Position numbers and translations under genes: made by a program | Source: Oceanobacillus jeddahensis | Lineage (GTDB): Bacteria > Bacillota > Bacilli > Bacillales > Amphibacillaceae | Assembly (NCBI RefSeq): GCF_000750635.1 | Contig: NZ_CCDM010000002.1 | Span: 310,001-374,000, forward strand | DNA length: 64,000 nucleotides | Reading direction: 5' to 3' | Notes under the pieces: model-generated | What the model was told of the DNA's origin: nothing | Database searches by the model: none | What the model saw: the letters and a program-made list of their open reading frames with translations, nothing else | Shown: piece by piece, positions 53,544 through 62,000 of the stretch | How the letters are laid out: the number at the start of each line of letters is the position of its first letter | Position numbering within the stretch: the first letter of the stretch is position 1

Positions 53544-54518
53544 TTATTCCAAAGCTTCTTTTACTTTTTCCTCAGCTTCATCTGTTACCCACTCTGTCCA
53601 GATGTCCTCATGTTCTCTTAGGAATCTCTCGGCAGCTTCTTCTGTACTTGCATCTTCCTCCTGAATGTATTGTAAGGCATCATTGGCGATTTCACTGGAG
53701 GTTTCATAGTTGCTTAAAAATTCCACTACTTCCGGTGCCCAATCCTCTAAATCATTGCTTACAGTGATATCAATGTCTTGTGCACCCATTTCAGAGAGTG
53801 GACCTTCTGGATCTTCTTCCAAAAGTGGCGTCATGTCATACATCCCCATGACCCAATTAGGTTCATAGTTATAGCCAACCCAAGGCTCTCCACTTTCATA
53901 AGCATCTAAAAGGGAAATATTAATCGCTGATTCAGAACCGGGACGGAAGTAATTATAATATTCGTCCAGACCATATTCGTCGATACCATCGGCGAGCATT
54001 TGGTCAACTTCCCAGCCAGATATAGCGCCGACAATCCGCCCTTTAGAACTATCATCTGGATCTTCGAAAACCTCCCAATACTCAGATAAATCAGTAACAT
54101 ATTCCAAGTCTGGCGTCATTGGTTCGATTCCACGTTCTGGGTCTCCTTCAATCATATAAGTAGGAACATATAAGCCTTGAAAGTTATCATCAAAATTGAC
54201 GGAAACTTTCTGAAAATCGCCATTTTCTAAACCTTCAGAGTAGGATTCTCCGAGATTTTGAGTCCACACTTCCATATGTATATTAATCTCTTGATCTTCC
54301 AGTCCAGTCATTAGGGCAGCTGCTGATCCTGTCATTGTTTCTGTTTCAAAACCATATCCGTTAGAAATAATAAACCCCGCAACATCATTATGGAATCTTA
54401 AACTATCCCAACCCTCATCGGCTAAAATAATTGGACCTCCTTCATTTGTATTCTCGCCACATGCAGCAAGTAACATAAAGGAAAAACCGATAAGCCAATA
54501 ACTTAATATTTTCTTCAT
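53544..54518 (-). CDS. Glycine-betaine-type ABC substrate-binding lipoprotein 1
   Basis: A 324-residue lipoprotein (lipobox LLAAC) of the OpuAC/ProX type-2 SBP family. Visible ligand-region motifs: ADEGWDSLRFHNDVAGFI, MEVWTQNLGESY, GYNYEPNWVMGMYDMTPL. The ATG at 54518 follows GAGGAG; the frame opens 6 codons earlier. No ABC ATPase or permease is adjacent, so it would have to serve a transporter elsewhere. A close paralogue lies upstream at 54945, each with its own promoter and terminator. Confidence 0.9.
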   Translation of the reverse strand: MKKILSYWLIGFSFMLLAACGENTNEGGPIILADEGWDSLRFHNDVAGFIISNGYGFETETMTGSAAALMTGLEDQEINIHMEVWTQNLGESYSEGLENGDFQKVSVNFDDNFQGLYVPTYMIEGDPERGIEPMTPDLEYVTDLSEYWEVFEDPDDSSKGRIVGAISGWEVDQMLADGIDEYGLDEYYNYFRPGSESAINISLLDAYESGEPWVGYNYEPNWVMGMYDMTPLLEEDPEGPLSEMGAQDIDITVSNDLEDWAPEVVEFLSNYETSSEIANDALQYIQEEDASTEEAAERFLREHEDIWTEWVTDEAEEKVKEALE

Positions 54519-54587
54519 AATAAAAATTCTCCTCATCTCTCTATCACTCTAATAAAAATCGGCTTTTAATAAATAAGCCTGTCTTTA

Positions 54588-54616
54588 AGGATAACGGGAA
54601 TAAAGAGGAGTATCAA
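54588..54616 (-). promoter_or_regulatory. Promoter of betaine-binding protein gene 1
   Basis: Minus strand TTGATA (54616-54611), 17 bases, TATCCT (54593-54588). The surrounding TCAGTTGATAC block is shared with the promoter at 55999. Confidence 0.6.
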
Positions 54617-54890
54617 CTGAGCAAATACCCTTATATAGGTGATAAAATTCCGTAAAATAGCGAATAAACGAGTTTTTCTATAGATAAACTTATCATATCA
54701 ACTTATTTGTCGAAATATGATGAATTATTGTGGTTGATGAATAACTGGGTATTAAAAAGAGAGACTTTAAATTTGAAAACGATCAATAAGAGGGATGAAA
54801 ATGAATTTAGCAAGAATATTGCTACCAGATTTAAATGATTGTTTTTATTTACTTATTTTTGAAATAAGCCTGTCTTCCCGGATAAATAAC
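54617..54890. other. Spacer between the two betaine-binding protein genes
   Basis: Mostly AT-rich DNA resembling the upstream region of the paralogue. The short frame starting at 54795 runs across the terminator and is not credible. No other gene seen. Confidence 0.5.
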
Positions 54891-54927
54891 GCCTCAAGCT
54901 GTAATAAGAATTATTGCGCCTTGAGGC
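54891..54927 (-). terminator. Terminator after betaine-binding protein gene 2
   Basis: GCCTCAAG (54891-54898) pairs with CTTGAGGC (54920-54927), with a small inner TAATAA/TTATTG pairing. Confidence 0.7.
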
Positions 54928-54944
54928 ATCATATGATTCATCAG

Positions 54945-55925
54945 TTATTCCAAAGCAGCTTTTACTTGTTCCTCAGCTTCATCTGTTACCCATTCTGTCC
55001 AAAGGTCTTCATAATCATTTAGAAATTTTTCAGCAGTTTCTTCAATACTTGCGTCTTCCTCTTGAATATATTGTAAAGCTTCGTTGGCAATTTCACTGGA
55101 GGTTTCATAGTTGCTTAAAAATTCTACTACATCCGGTGCCCAATCCTCTAAATCATTACTTACAATAATATCAATATCTTGTGCGCCCATTTCTGCCAAT
55201 GGTCCGTCCTCTGATTCTTCAATGATTGGTGTCATATCATACATACCCATGACCCAATTAGGTTCATAGTTATATCCAATCCAGGGATCTCCATTTTCAT
55301 AAGCATCGGAAAGGGAGATATTAATAGCTGATTCGGAACCAGGACGGAAATAGTTATAATATTCATCCAGCCCGTATTCAACAATTCCGTCATAGAGCAC
55401 TTCATCGACTTCCCAACCGGATATAGATCCGATAATCCTTCCTTTTGAACTATCGTCTGGGTCTTCGAAAACCTCCCAATACTCCGGTAAATCAGTGATG
55501 TATTCCAAGTCCGGGGTTAATGGTTCAATCCCGCGCTCTGGATCACCTTCAATCATATAAGTAGGGACATATAAGCCCTGAAAGTTATCATCAAAATTGA
55601 CAGAGACCTTCTGATAGTCCCCATTTTCAAGACCTTCCACATAAGATTCACCCAGGTTTTGGGTCCATACTTCCATTTGTATATTAATTTCCTGATCTTC
55701 AATCCCTGACATAATTGCAGCAGTTGATCCAGATATGGATTCTGCCTCATAGCCATAGCCATTTGAAATAATAAATTCAGCCACGGCATTATGGAATTTT
55801 AAGCTGTCCCATCCATTGTCTGCAAGGACAATCGCGCCGCCTTCATTTGTATTCTCACTTCCACATGCAACAAGCAGCATAAGGGAAGCCCCAAAGATCC
55901 AATAAGTCCATTTCTTTTTTGTCAT
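54945..55925 (-). CDS. Glycine-betaine-type ABC substrate-binding lipoprotein 2
   Basis: A 326-residue paralogue of the protein encoded at 53544, identical at most positions by eye (LADNGWDSLKFHNAVAEFI, MEVWTQNLGESY, GYNYEPNWVMGMYDMTPI) with lipobox LLVAC. The ATG at 55925 is 8 bases after GGAG; an ATG two codons earlier is too close to it. Tandem duplication including the upstream control DNA is apparent. No transporter subunits are adjacent. Confidence 0.9.
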   Translation of the reverse strand: MTKKKWTYWIFGASLMLLVACGSENTNEGGAIVLADNGWDSLKFHNAVAEFIISNGYGYEAESISGSTAAIMSGIEDQEINIQMEVWTQNLGESYVEGLENGDYQKVSVNFDDNFQGLYVPTYMIEGDPERGIEPLTPDLEYITDLPEYWEVFEDPDDSSKGRIIGSISGWEVDEVLYDGIVEYGLDEYYNYFRPGSESAINISLSDAYENGDPWIGYNYEPNWVMGMYDMTPIIEESEDGPLAEMGAQDIDIIVSNDLEDWAPDVVEFLSNYETSSEIANEALQYIQEEDASIEETAEKFLNDYEDLWTEWVTDEAEEQVKAALE

Positions 55926-55998
55926 ACACATTTCTCCTCGCTTTTTCTATAAGTATATTTACAATAATTTCAATTTTCATAAATATGTCTATCTTATT

Positions 55999-56027
55999 AG
56001 AGTACCGGGAATAGAGGGATGTATCAA
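55999..56027 (-). promoter_or_regulatory. Promoter of betaine-binding protein gene 2
   Basis: Minus strand TTGATA (56027-56022), 17 bases, TACTCT (56004-55999), in the same shared block as the promoter of gene 1. Confidence 0.6.
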
Positions 56028-56347
56028 CTGAATAAATGCACTTATATATATTGTAAAACAGCATAAAATGACGAAAATGCTGATTTTATCCAAGATAATC
56101 TTAGAAAACCAGCTAATTTGCCGAAATCTCTTGAATTATCGTTATATGAAGGTAAACATTTGAAAATGAAATAAAACTTTACTGGTTGATATATTAAAAC
56201 AAGTTAGAAGAAGATATATGGAGGGGTATATATAGCAGATTGGTTGGTGTAAAAGTAGAGAGGAGATGAAGGAAGCGAATAAAAAAGAAAATATTTTGAG
56301 AGAATAAAGTTGTTCGTTGTGCTGATGGTTCTATATAAGTAAAGTTC
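56028..56347. other. Gene-free stretch before the copper operon
   Basis: About 320 AT-rich bases between the divergent betaine-binding gene and copZ. A 13-codon frame with a good ribosome site (ATG at 56267) is too short to call. No csoR gene is present, although csoR often precedes copZA. Confidence 0.5.
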
Positions 56348-56370
56348 TTGACAATACCTATAAGGGGTAT
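56348..56370 (+). promoter_or_regulatory. copZ promoter with CsoR-like operator
   Basis: A -35 TTGACA at 56348-56353 is followed by the near-palindrome ATACCTATAAGGGGTAT (56354-56370) in the spacer, the usual location and form of a CsoR site. A -10-like TATGTT/TATGAT follows. Confidence 0.7.
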
Positions 56371-56408
56371 GTTATGATTGGTATAGAAAGTAAGGGGAGG
56401 TTAAAATA

Positions 56409-56615
56409 ATGGCAAATGAAACAATTCAAGTTCAAGGTATGTCTTGTCAGCATTGTGTAAGCTCTGTTGAAGGAGCTGTTGGCGGTCTTGATGGTGTTGA
56501 TACAGTAAATGTTCATCTTCAGGAAGGAAAAGTGGATGTTTCCTTTGATGAAGGGAAGGTAAAGTTGAACGATATTACAGAAGCCATTGAAGATCAAGGT
56601 TATGATGTTGTTTAA
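56409..56615 (+). CDS. copZ: Copper chaperone CopZ
   Basis: A 68-residue single heavy-metal-associated domain with the Cu(I)-binding motif MSCQHC (C13, C16) and the characteristic EGKVDVSFDEGKVKLNDITEAIEDQGYDV end (split reading). GGGGAGG precedes the ATG at 56409. It carries copper to the ATPase encoded next and is controlled by a CsoR-like operator. Confidence 0.95.
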   Translation: MANETIQVQGMSCQHCVSSVEGAVGGLDGVDTVNVHLQEGKVDVSFDEGKVKLNDITEAIEDQGYDVV

Positions 56616-56649
56616 TTATATAAAGCTATTTTTCAGATAGGTTCATATA

Positions 56650-56683
56650 GGTCGTGCAGAATATGCTGCACGATCTCCTTTTT
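56650..56683 (+). terminator. Hairpin between copZ and copA
   Basis: GGTCGTGCAG, loop AATATG, CTGCACGATC, then TCCTTTTT: an intrinsic terminator or attenuator that could keep copA below copZ. Confidence 0.75.
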
Positions 56684-56692
56684 AAATAAAAC

Positions 56693-56709
56693 ATACCCTG
56701 CATAGGTAT
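56693..56709. promoter_or_regulatory. Second CsoR-like palindrome, before copA
   Basis: ATACCCTGCATAGGTAT, a near-palindrome similar to the copZ operator, ending just before the copA ribosome site (GGAGG). No matching -35 is obvious. Confidence 0.5.
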
Positions 56710-56723
56710 GGGAGGTGGTTTGG

Positions 56724-59150
56724 GTGGAAGCTAAAAAAGAAGTCACATTGCCTATCGAAGGGATGACATGTGCAGCTTGTGCAACCCGAATTGAAAAGGG
56801 TTTGAAGCGGGTAGACGGTGTAGAAGATGCAAATGTCAATTTTGCGATTGAAAAATCAACGATCCACTATAATCCGGAGCAAACATCCGTAGAGGATTTT
56901 GAGAAGAAAATTGAGCAGCTGGGCTACCATGTCCAGCATGAAAAACAGACCTTTGACGTAGAAGGAATGACGTGTGCAGCTTGTGCCAACCGGATTGAAA
57001 AACGTTTAAACAAAATGGATGGTGTAACAGAAGCCAATGTTAATTTTGCATTGGAAAATGTTGCAGTTGAATATAATGAAGAACAAGTAACCAGCCAGGA
57101 TATGATGGAAGTTGTGAAAAAGCTTGGCTATGCACTTAAACCTCAGGTGTCCAAGGAAGAAACATCAAACCGGAAAGAAGAGGAGATCCGTCATCAGACC
57201 GGAAAGTTTATCTTCTCCGCTATTTTGACGTTCCCGTTATTATGGACGATGGTGACGCATTTTTCCTTTACATCGTTTATTTATTCACCGGATATGCTGA
57301 TGAACCCATGGGTGCAATTAGCTCTGGCAACACCTGTCCAGTTTATTGTGGGGAAGCAGTTTTATGTAGGCGCGTATAAAGCGTTAAGAAATAAAAGTGC
57401 GAATATGGATGTGCTCGTTGCCTTAGGAACATCTGTAGCATATTTGTATAGTATTTTCCTGGGGATAGAATGGCAAATACAAGGGGCATCCGGAATGCCT
57501 GAACTTTATTTCGAAGCTGCTGCAGTGATTATTACGCTGGTATTGCTCGGGAAATTATTCGAGGTGCGTGCCAAAGGCCGTACAGGGCAGGCGATTAAAA
57601 AGCTGCTAGATATGCAGGCAAAAACTGCCCGTGTTATTCGTAATGGTGAAGAGATGGAAATCGCTATTGAAGAAGTAGCTGTCGGCGACAATATTATTGT
57701 CCGGCCGGGAGAAAAAATACCGGTGGACGGAGCGATTGTAAAAGGAAAATCAGCTGTAGATGAGTCAATGATTACCGGAGAAAGTATTCCGATTGATAAA
57801 AACATCGGGGATACAGCGATTGGCTCAACGATTAACAAAAACGGAATGCTGACAATTGAAGCGACGAAGATTGGAAAAGATACAGCACTTGCGCAAATTG
57901 TAAAGGTAGTAGAAGAAGCGCAGGGAAGCAAAGCGGATATTCAGCGTGTAGCAGACCGTGTATCTGGTATCTTTGTTCCTGTAGTTGTTGGTATTGCAGT
58001 GGTGACATTCCTTGCGTGGTATATTTTTGTAGCGCCCGGAGACCTCCGTTCAGCATTAGTACCTGCAATTACGGTGCTGGTTATTGCTTGTCCTTGTGCA
58101 CTCGGTTTAGCGACGCCAACTTCTGTCATGGCTGGTTCCGGCAGAGCTGCGGAATTAGGTGTACTGTTTAAAGGCGGAGAGTATTTAGAGAATACACGAT
58201 CCATTGAAACGATAGTATTAGATAAAACAGGAACGGTAACAAAAGGCGAACCTGCACTGACAGATGTTATTCCTCAAGGAGGCGTTACAAAAGAAAACTT
58301 GTTGAAAATGGCTGCTTCTGCTGAAAAGCATTCTGAGCATCCGCTTGCAGAAGCCATTGTCAGAGGTGCAGAAGAACAGCATATTGATTTAAGAGAAACA
58401 ACAGATTTTGAATCAGTACCTGGTGCCGGTATCCAAGTGGCATGGGAGAGAGAACCTCTCTATATTGGAACAAGAAAACTGATGAAGCAGCAAAACATTG
58501 ATATCAGCAATATTGAAGAAACCATGACAGAGCTGGAAGCTGCCGGTAAGACAGCAATGCTTGTCGGTTTCCAAGGCGAGCTTTCAGGAATCATTGCAGT
58601 TGCTGATACGGTGAAAGAAACATCGAAAGAGGCTATTGAACGTTTACATGCACAAGAGCTGGAAGTTATTCTGTTGACAGGAGATAACGAACGCACCGCT
58701 CAGGCGATCGCAAAAGAGGTCGGTGTCGATCGAGTTATTGCAGAAGTTTTACCGGATCAAAAAGCAGATGAAATTAAACGGCTTCAGCAGGAAGGCAAAA
58801 AAGTAGCGATGGTAGGCGACGGCATTAATGATGCTCCCGCCTTAGCAATTGCCGATATTGGAATGGCGATTGGTACAGGAACCGATGTCGCCATAGAAGC
58901 AGCAGATGTGACGCTGATGCGCGGTGATTTACACAGTGTAGCTGACAGTATTGAGCTAAGCGCCAAAACCATGCGGAATATCAAGCAAAATCTATTTTTC
59001 GCCTTTGTTTATAATTCTGCGTCCATTCCCGTTGCTGCGGTTGGACTATTAGCTCCTTGGGTTGCCGGAGCAGCGATGGCATGCAGTTCGGTATCTGTTG
59101 TGCTTAATGCGCTCAGACTTCAACGCTTGAAGCTGAAAAGGGAGGCGTAA
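56724..59150 (+). CDS. copA: Copper-exporting P1B-type ATPase
   Basis: An 808-residue Cu(I) efflux pump. Two N-terminal HMA domains with GMTCAAC motifs (C16/C19 and C84/C87), the intramembrane CPC (456-458), the phosphorylated D500 in DKTGT, HP motif SEHPLAEA, TGDN and GDGINDAPALAIADIG, and the last-helix MACSS. The start is GTG 56724, 8 bases after GGAGG; GTG 56715 overlaps that site. It lies downstream of copZ with a hairpin and palindrome between. Confidence 0.95.
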   Translation: MEAKKEVTLPIEGMTCAACATRIEKGLKRVDGVEDANVNFAIEKSTIHYNPEQTSVEDFEKKIEQLGYHVQHEKQTFDVEGMTCAACANRIEKRLNKMDGVTEANVNFALENVAVEYNEEQVTSQDMMEVVKKLGYALKPQVSKEETSNRKEEEIRHQTGKFIFSAILTFPLLWTMVTHFSFTSFIYSPDMLMNPWVQLALATPVQFIVGKQFYVGAYKALRNKSANMDVLVALGTSVAYLYSIFLGIEWQIQGASGMPELYFEAAAVIITLVLLGKLFEVRAKGRTGQAIKKLLDMQAKTARVIRNGEEMEIAIEEVAVGDNIIVRPGEKIPVDGAIVKGKSAVDESMITGESIPIDKNIGDTAIGSTINKNGMLTIEATKIGKDTALAQIVKVVEEAQGSKADIQRVADRVSGIFVPVVVGIAVVTFLAWYIFVAPGDLRSALVPAITVLVIACPCALGLATPTSVMAGSGRAAELGVLFKGGEYLENTRSIETIVLDKTGTVTKGEPALTDVIPQGGVTKENLLKMAASAEKHSEHPLAEAIVRGAEEQHIDLRETTDFESVPGAGIQVAWEREPLYIGTRKLMKQQNIDISNIEETMTELEAAGKTAMLVGFQGELSGIIAVADTVKETSKEAIERLHAQELEVILLTGDNERTAQAIAKEVGVDRVIAEVLPDQKADEIKRLQQEGKKVAMVGDGINDAPALAIADIGMAIGTGTDVAIEAADVTLMRGDLHSVADSIELSAKTMRNIKQNLFFAFVYNSASIPVAAVGLLAPWVAGAAMACSSVSVVLNALRLQRLKLKREA

Positions 59151-59153
59151 TCG

Positions 59154-59318
59154 ATGTCGATTAAAAAATGGGTAAGTATCGGGATTGTTTATGTATGTGC
59201 TGTTGTTATTGCATATGGTGTGATTACAGGAAATAATCCATTTGAAAGTAATGATTTAGAGACGCATGATCATGCAGCGGTGCAGGTGTTAGAAGTGGAT
59301 TCGATGGAGGTCAAATAG
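59154..59318 (+). CDS. Small membrane protein of the copper operon (54 residues)
   Basis: A small gene 3 bases after the copA stop, with GGGAGG at 59140-59145 before the ATG at 59154. The product has one membrane helix (about residues 7-25) and an outward tail with THDHAA (two His) and an acidic end. It ends right before the operon terminator. I do not recognise a family. Operon position and the His pair suggest a copper-related role, which is inference. Confidence 0.7.
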   Translation: MSIKKWVSIGIVYVCAVVIAYGVITGNNPFESNDLETHDHAAVQVLEVDSMEVK

Positions 59319-59325
59319 AAATTGT

Positions 59326-59365
59326 AAAAAAGCTTGTATTCTGATGAAAGAATACAAGCTTTTTT
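59326..59365. terminator. Terminator of the copper operon
   Basis: AAAAAAGCTTGTATTC pairs with AATACAAGCTTTTTT. It is symmetrical enough to serve the convergent SDR gene as well. Confidence 0.92.
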
Positions 59366-59374
59366 ACATAGAGC

Positions 59375-60244
59375 TTAAGACGATGTCCAGTTTCCTCCAT
59401 TAATATGAATAGCTTGTCCGGTCATATAAGAAGATTCCTTGGAAGCTAGCATAACATATGGCCAAGCATGCTCTGACGGCTGACCAGGGCGTCCCATTAA
59501 AGAATCCTGTCCAAATTTTTCCACTTTATTTTCATCAAATGAGGCGGGGATTAGCGGCGTCCAGACTGGACCTGGAGCAACAGTGTTCGCCCGAATTCCT
59601 TTTTTAGCAAGACTTTGCGCAATACTTCTTGTGAAAGCAGTAATCGCTCCTTTTGTTGCAGAATAATCCATTAAAGTGGCATTTCCTTTATAAGCATTGA
59701 TGGAAGAAGTGCTAATGATTGAATCTCCTTGTCCCATGTGTGGAACAGCTGCTTTCGTCAGATAAAATTGTGAAAAGAAATTCACGCGGAACACGTCTTC
59801 AAACTGTTCAGAAGGGATATCTTCTACATTTTCCTGTTCAAATTGAATCGCTGCATTATTAACCAAAATATTAATGCCGCCAAATGCTTCCACTGTTTTT
59901 TCTACTAAATCAATACAATGGGGTTCTTCTTTGATGTCTCCAGGGAGAAGGAGGCATTGAACGCCTTCTGCTTCTACTAAATTCTTAGTTTCTTCCGCAT
60001 CACCATGTTCATCTAAATAAGAAATTGCTACATTTGCTCCTTCTTTTGCATATAAAATAGCAACTGCCCGACCGATTCCGCTGTCACCGCCGGTAATTAG
60101 GGCATTCTTTCCTTTCAATTTATCCGTGCCTGTATAATCCGTTGGCTGATGCGGGAGCGGGTTCATTTCTGACTCGATTCCCGGCTGTCTATTTTGAGTT
60201 TGTCTGGGTGTGCTTCCTTTTTGCATTTCTGTTGGATCCATCAT
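59375..60244 (-). CDS. SDR-family oxidoreductase (general-stress YhdF/YghA-like)
   Basis: A 289-residue NAD(P)-dependent short-chain dehydrogenase. It has the long N-terminal extension with PGIESEMNPLPHQPTDYTGTDKLKGK typical of stress-type SDRs (read as PGIESEMNPLP...), the cofactor motif TGGDSGIGRA, NNAA, and catalytic YSATKGA; it ends with the family's HINGG. ATG codons at 60244 and 60241 follow GGGAGG; the first is used here. Substrate unknown. Confidence 0.9.
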   Translation of the reverse strand: MMDPTEMQKGSTPRQTQNRQPGIESEMNPLPHQPTDYTGTDKLKGKNALITGGDSGIGRAVAILYAKEGANVAISYLDEHGDAEETKNLVEAEGVQCLLLPGDIKEEPHCIDLVEKTVEAFGGINILVNNAAIQFEQENVEDIPSEQFEDVFRVNFFSQFYLTKAAVPHMGQGDSIISTSSINAYKGNATLMDYSATKGAITAFTRSIAQSLAKKGIRANTVAPGPVWTPLIPASFDENKVEKFGQDSLMGRPGQPSEHAWPYVMLASKESSYMTGQAIHINGGNWTSS

Positions 60245-60513
60245 ACGTTCCTCCCTTTTATTAGTTTCCAAGTATGTATCAACATTTTTCCACTTACGGA
60301 CGTTTTATAAACATTTAAATTTGAAAGACATATCAAAGAGGTGAATATAAGATATAAATTTTAAAAATAACTAGTGTATAAAACAAGCTTTTTCAGCTGT
60401 GTTTTTATGAATGTAATTCAGGGAAACGAATAGGAAGAAAACAACCTAAAGGATAACCAGAATATAAGTATTGTTTGGACATCCCAACAAGGTCTAGGAG
60501 TGGAGAAAAAGCT

Positions 60514-60723
60514 ATGAAGCCAAACAAGCGGGTGGAGCGCAACCTGTTCAATACCCTGCTTGGTTTTTCTGTTGCTCTTTTGGTATTTGTTCTTGTTTTC
60601 AATTTATTAGCTTATTCCTTTAACTGGATATGGGTTGGATTGCATGTGTTAGTTGTCCTGGTTGTTTATTTTGCTCGTTTTATCCATCTTAGAAGATTGG
60701 AGAAGGCTGATTGTAAAGGGTAG
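60514..60723 (+). CDS. Small two-helix membrane protein
   Basis: A 69-residue protein with two hydrophobic segments (about 14-36 and 38-57) and a basic end (RFIHLRRLEK). The ATG at 60514 is 8 bases after GGAG; the frame opens 13 codons earlier without a site. I do not recognise a family; it stands alone. Confidence 0.6.
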   Translation: MKPNKRVERNLFNTLLGFSVALLVFVLVFNLLAYSFNWIWVGLHVLVVLVVYFARFIHLRRLEKADCKG

Positions 60724-60977
60724 ATATATGTGTATGAGAAGCATGCTTGTTTTTTCTGACATGGTATTTATTCCGGTTATATCAGTCTTTTTTAGTTTAA
60801 AAGAATAACTTGGTGATTAGAAATCTTTAGTAAAGAGATGTTCGATGAAATAAAGGATAACCATTCATATAAGTTATAATGAATCAGTTTATTTCTCTTT
60901 CAACAATGATATCCAGTAAAAATAGAAAAAATCTTTTATCTAATGATTTTTTAAACGTGTGTTAATCACTAGAAGCG

Positions 60978-61481
60978 TTAACTCCATTTATTCTCTTGCT
61001 TTAGTACTTGTTCATATAATTGCTTTCCAATTCTGAAACCATTTTTGACTAAGGTATCGATATAGGGTTTAACTTTATCTATTTTTCCTTGTGACTTTGC
61101 TAAACGGAGAAGCCCCAGAGTCCCTAAAGGGGTTAAAAATAAACTTTTTGCCATACTCCTGGCACCCCTCTCGTCAATCAATACAAAATCAATATCTAAT
61201 TCTTTACCGCCAATGATTGTTTCTAATTCACCGTAATGGAGCTTGGCATACATTTGCTGAACCCAATCATCCGCTTTTACAGAATACAAGATTACTTTTT
61301 CAGAATGTACAGCTTCCAGGGTTTCTTTTTTACCAAAATCATCCTCATTAAAACTTGAAGTTAATTCATTAAAAACTGCTTTTAGAACATAAACATCGTC
61401 AAATAAATTACAAAGAAGAGAGAATTTATTAATCATGGATAAAGCAATAATAGGACTCGTATTTGTTATGATTGATGTCAT
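60978..61481 (-). CDS. PIN-like DUF3368 protein (toxin of UPF0175 pair)
   Basis: A 167-residue PIN-domain-like protein of the DUF3368 group. Acidic active-site positions are recognisable: NTSPIIAL (start, with N in place of the usual D), GELETI (E), DFVLIDERGARSMA (D). The gene begins right after the upstream stop (TAAATG). Such proteins pair with UPF0175 antitoxin-like proteins and are thought to be RNases. Confidence 0.82.
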   Translation of the reverse strand: MTSIITNTSPIIALSMINKFSLLCNLFDDVYVLKAVFNELTSSFNEDDFGKKETLEAVHSEKVILYSVKADDWVQQMYAKLHYGELETIIGGKELDIDFVLIDERGARSMAKSLFLTPLGTLGLLRLAKSQGKIDKVKPYIDTLVKNGFRIGKQLYEQVLKQENKWS

Positions 61482-61772
61482 TTACGTTGTACCGCCTTTA
61501 TATTTTTGGATAGCCAGTTCATCCTCTTTCGTGTGTTCAAGAGTATATTCCATCCACGGGATATTTTTACTACGTAAGACGTCTATAAAATTTGTGAGTG
61601 GTATTCCTGCTAGTTCCGCTGCTCGTTCTAAAGTAACAGCACCTTCTGCAAACATTCCAATTGTCAGGGATAAACGTACCTTTTCATCAATATTTTTTCC
61701 AGTAGTACTTTTATCAAGAATTTGGATAATTTCTCGAGGTAATCGAACATTTTTATCATTATTTTCTAACAT
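61482..61772 (-). CDS. UPF0175-family antitoxin-like protein
   Basis: A 96-residue protein with the UPF0175 pattern: KVRLSLTIGMFAEGAVTLERAAELAGIPLTNFIDVLRSKNIP (read in parts), a HTH-like helix pair used in DNA binding and autoregulation. It precedes the DUF3368 gene with no gap, the normal antitoxin-first order. The start codon ATG at 61772 follows GGGTGAAGGA. Confidence 0.85.
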   Translation of the reverse strand: MLENNDKNVRLPREIIQILDKSTTGKNIDEKVRLSLTIGMFAEGAVTLERAAELAGIPLTNFIDVLRSKNIPWMEYTLEHTKEDELAIQKYKGGTT

Positions 61773-61939
61773 ATTCCTTCACCCTTTCTTTTTAATATAT
61801 GTATTCATAATATCATTTACCTTATTTGTGGACTATTTCCATTCTTTTTTATTAAATAATCTTTTACATAGCAAGAACAAGGCAGTGCAATAGATAATTA
61901 AAAGAAATCTAATTTCGTGTTCTATAAATATGAAATATT

Positions 61940-61961
61940 ATATTCTATAATCATAGAATAT
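61940..61961. promoter_or_regulatory. Palindromic operator before the ArsR-type regulator gene
   Basis: ATATTCTAT and ATAGAATAT with a 4-base centre form a perfect inverted repeat about 40 bases before the GTG start at 62001. The size and position fit an autoregulatory ArsR-type site. Confidence 0.6.
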
Positions 61962-62000
61962 GTGTTAAACTAAAATAAATAACATACAAGGAGTGGTAAA

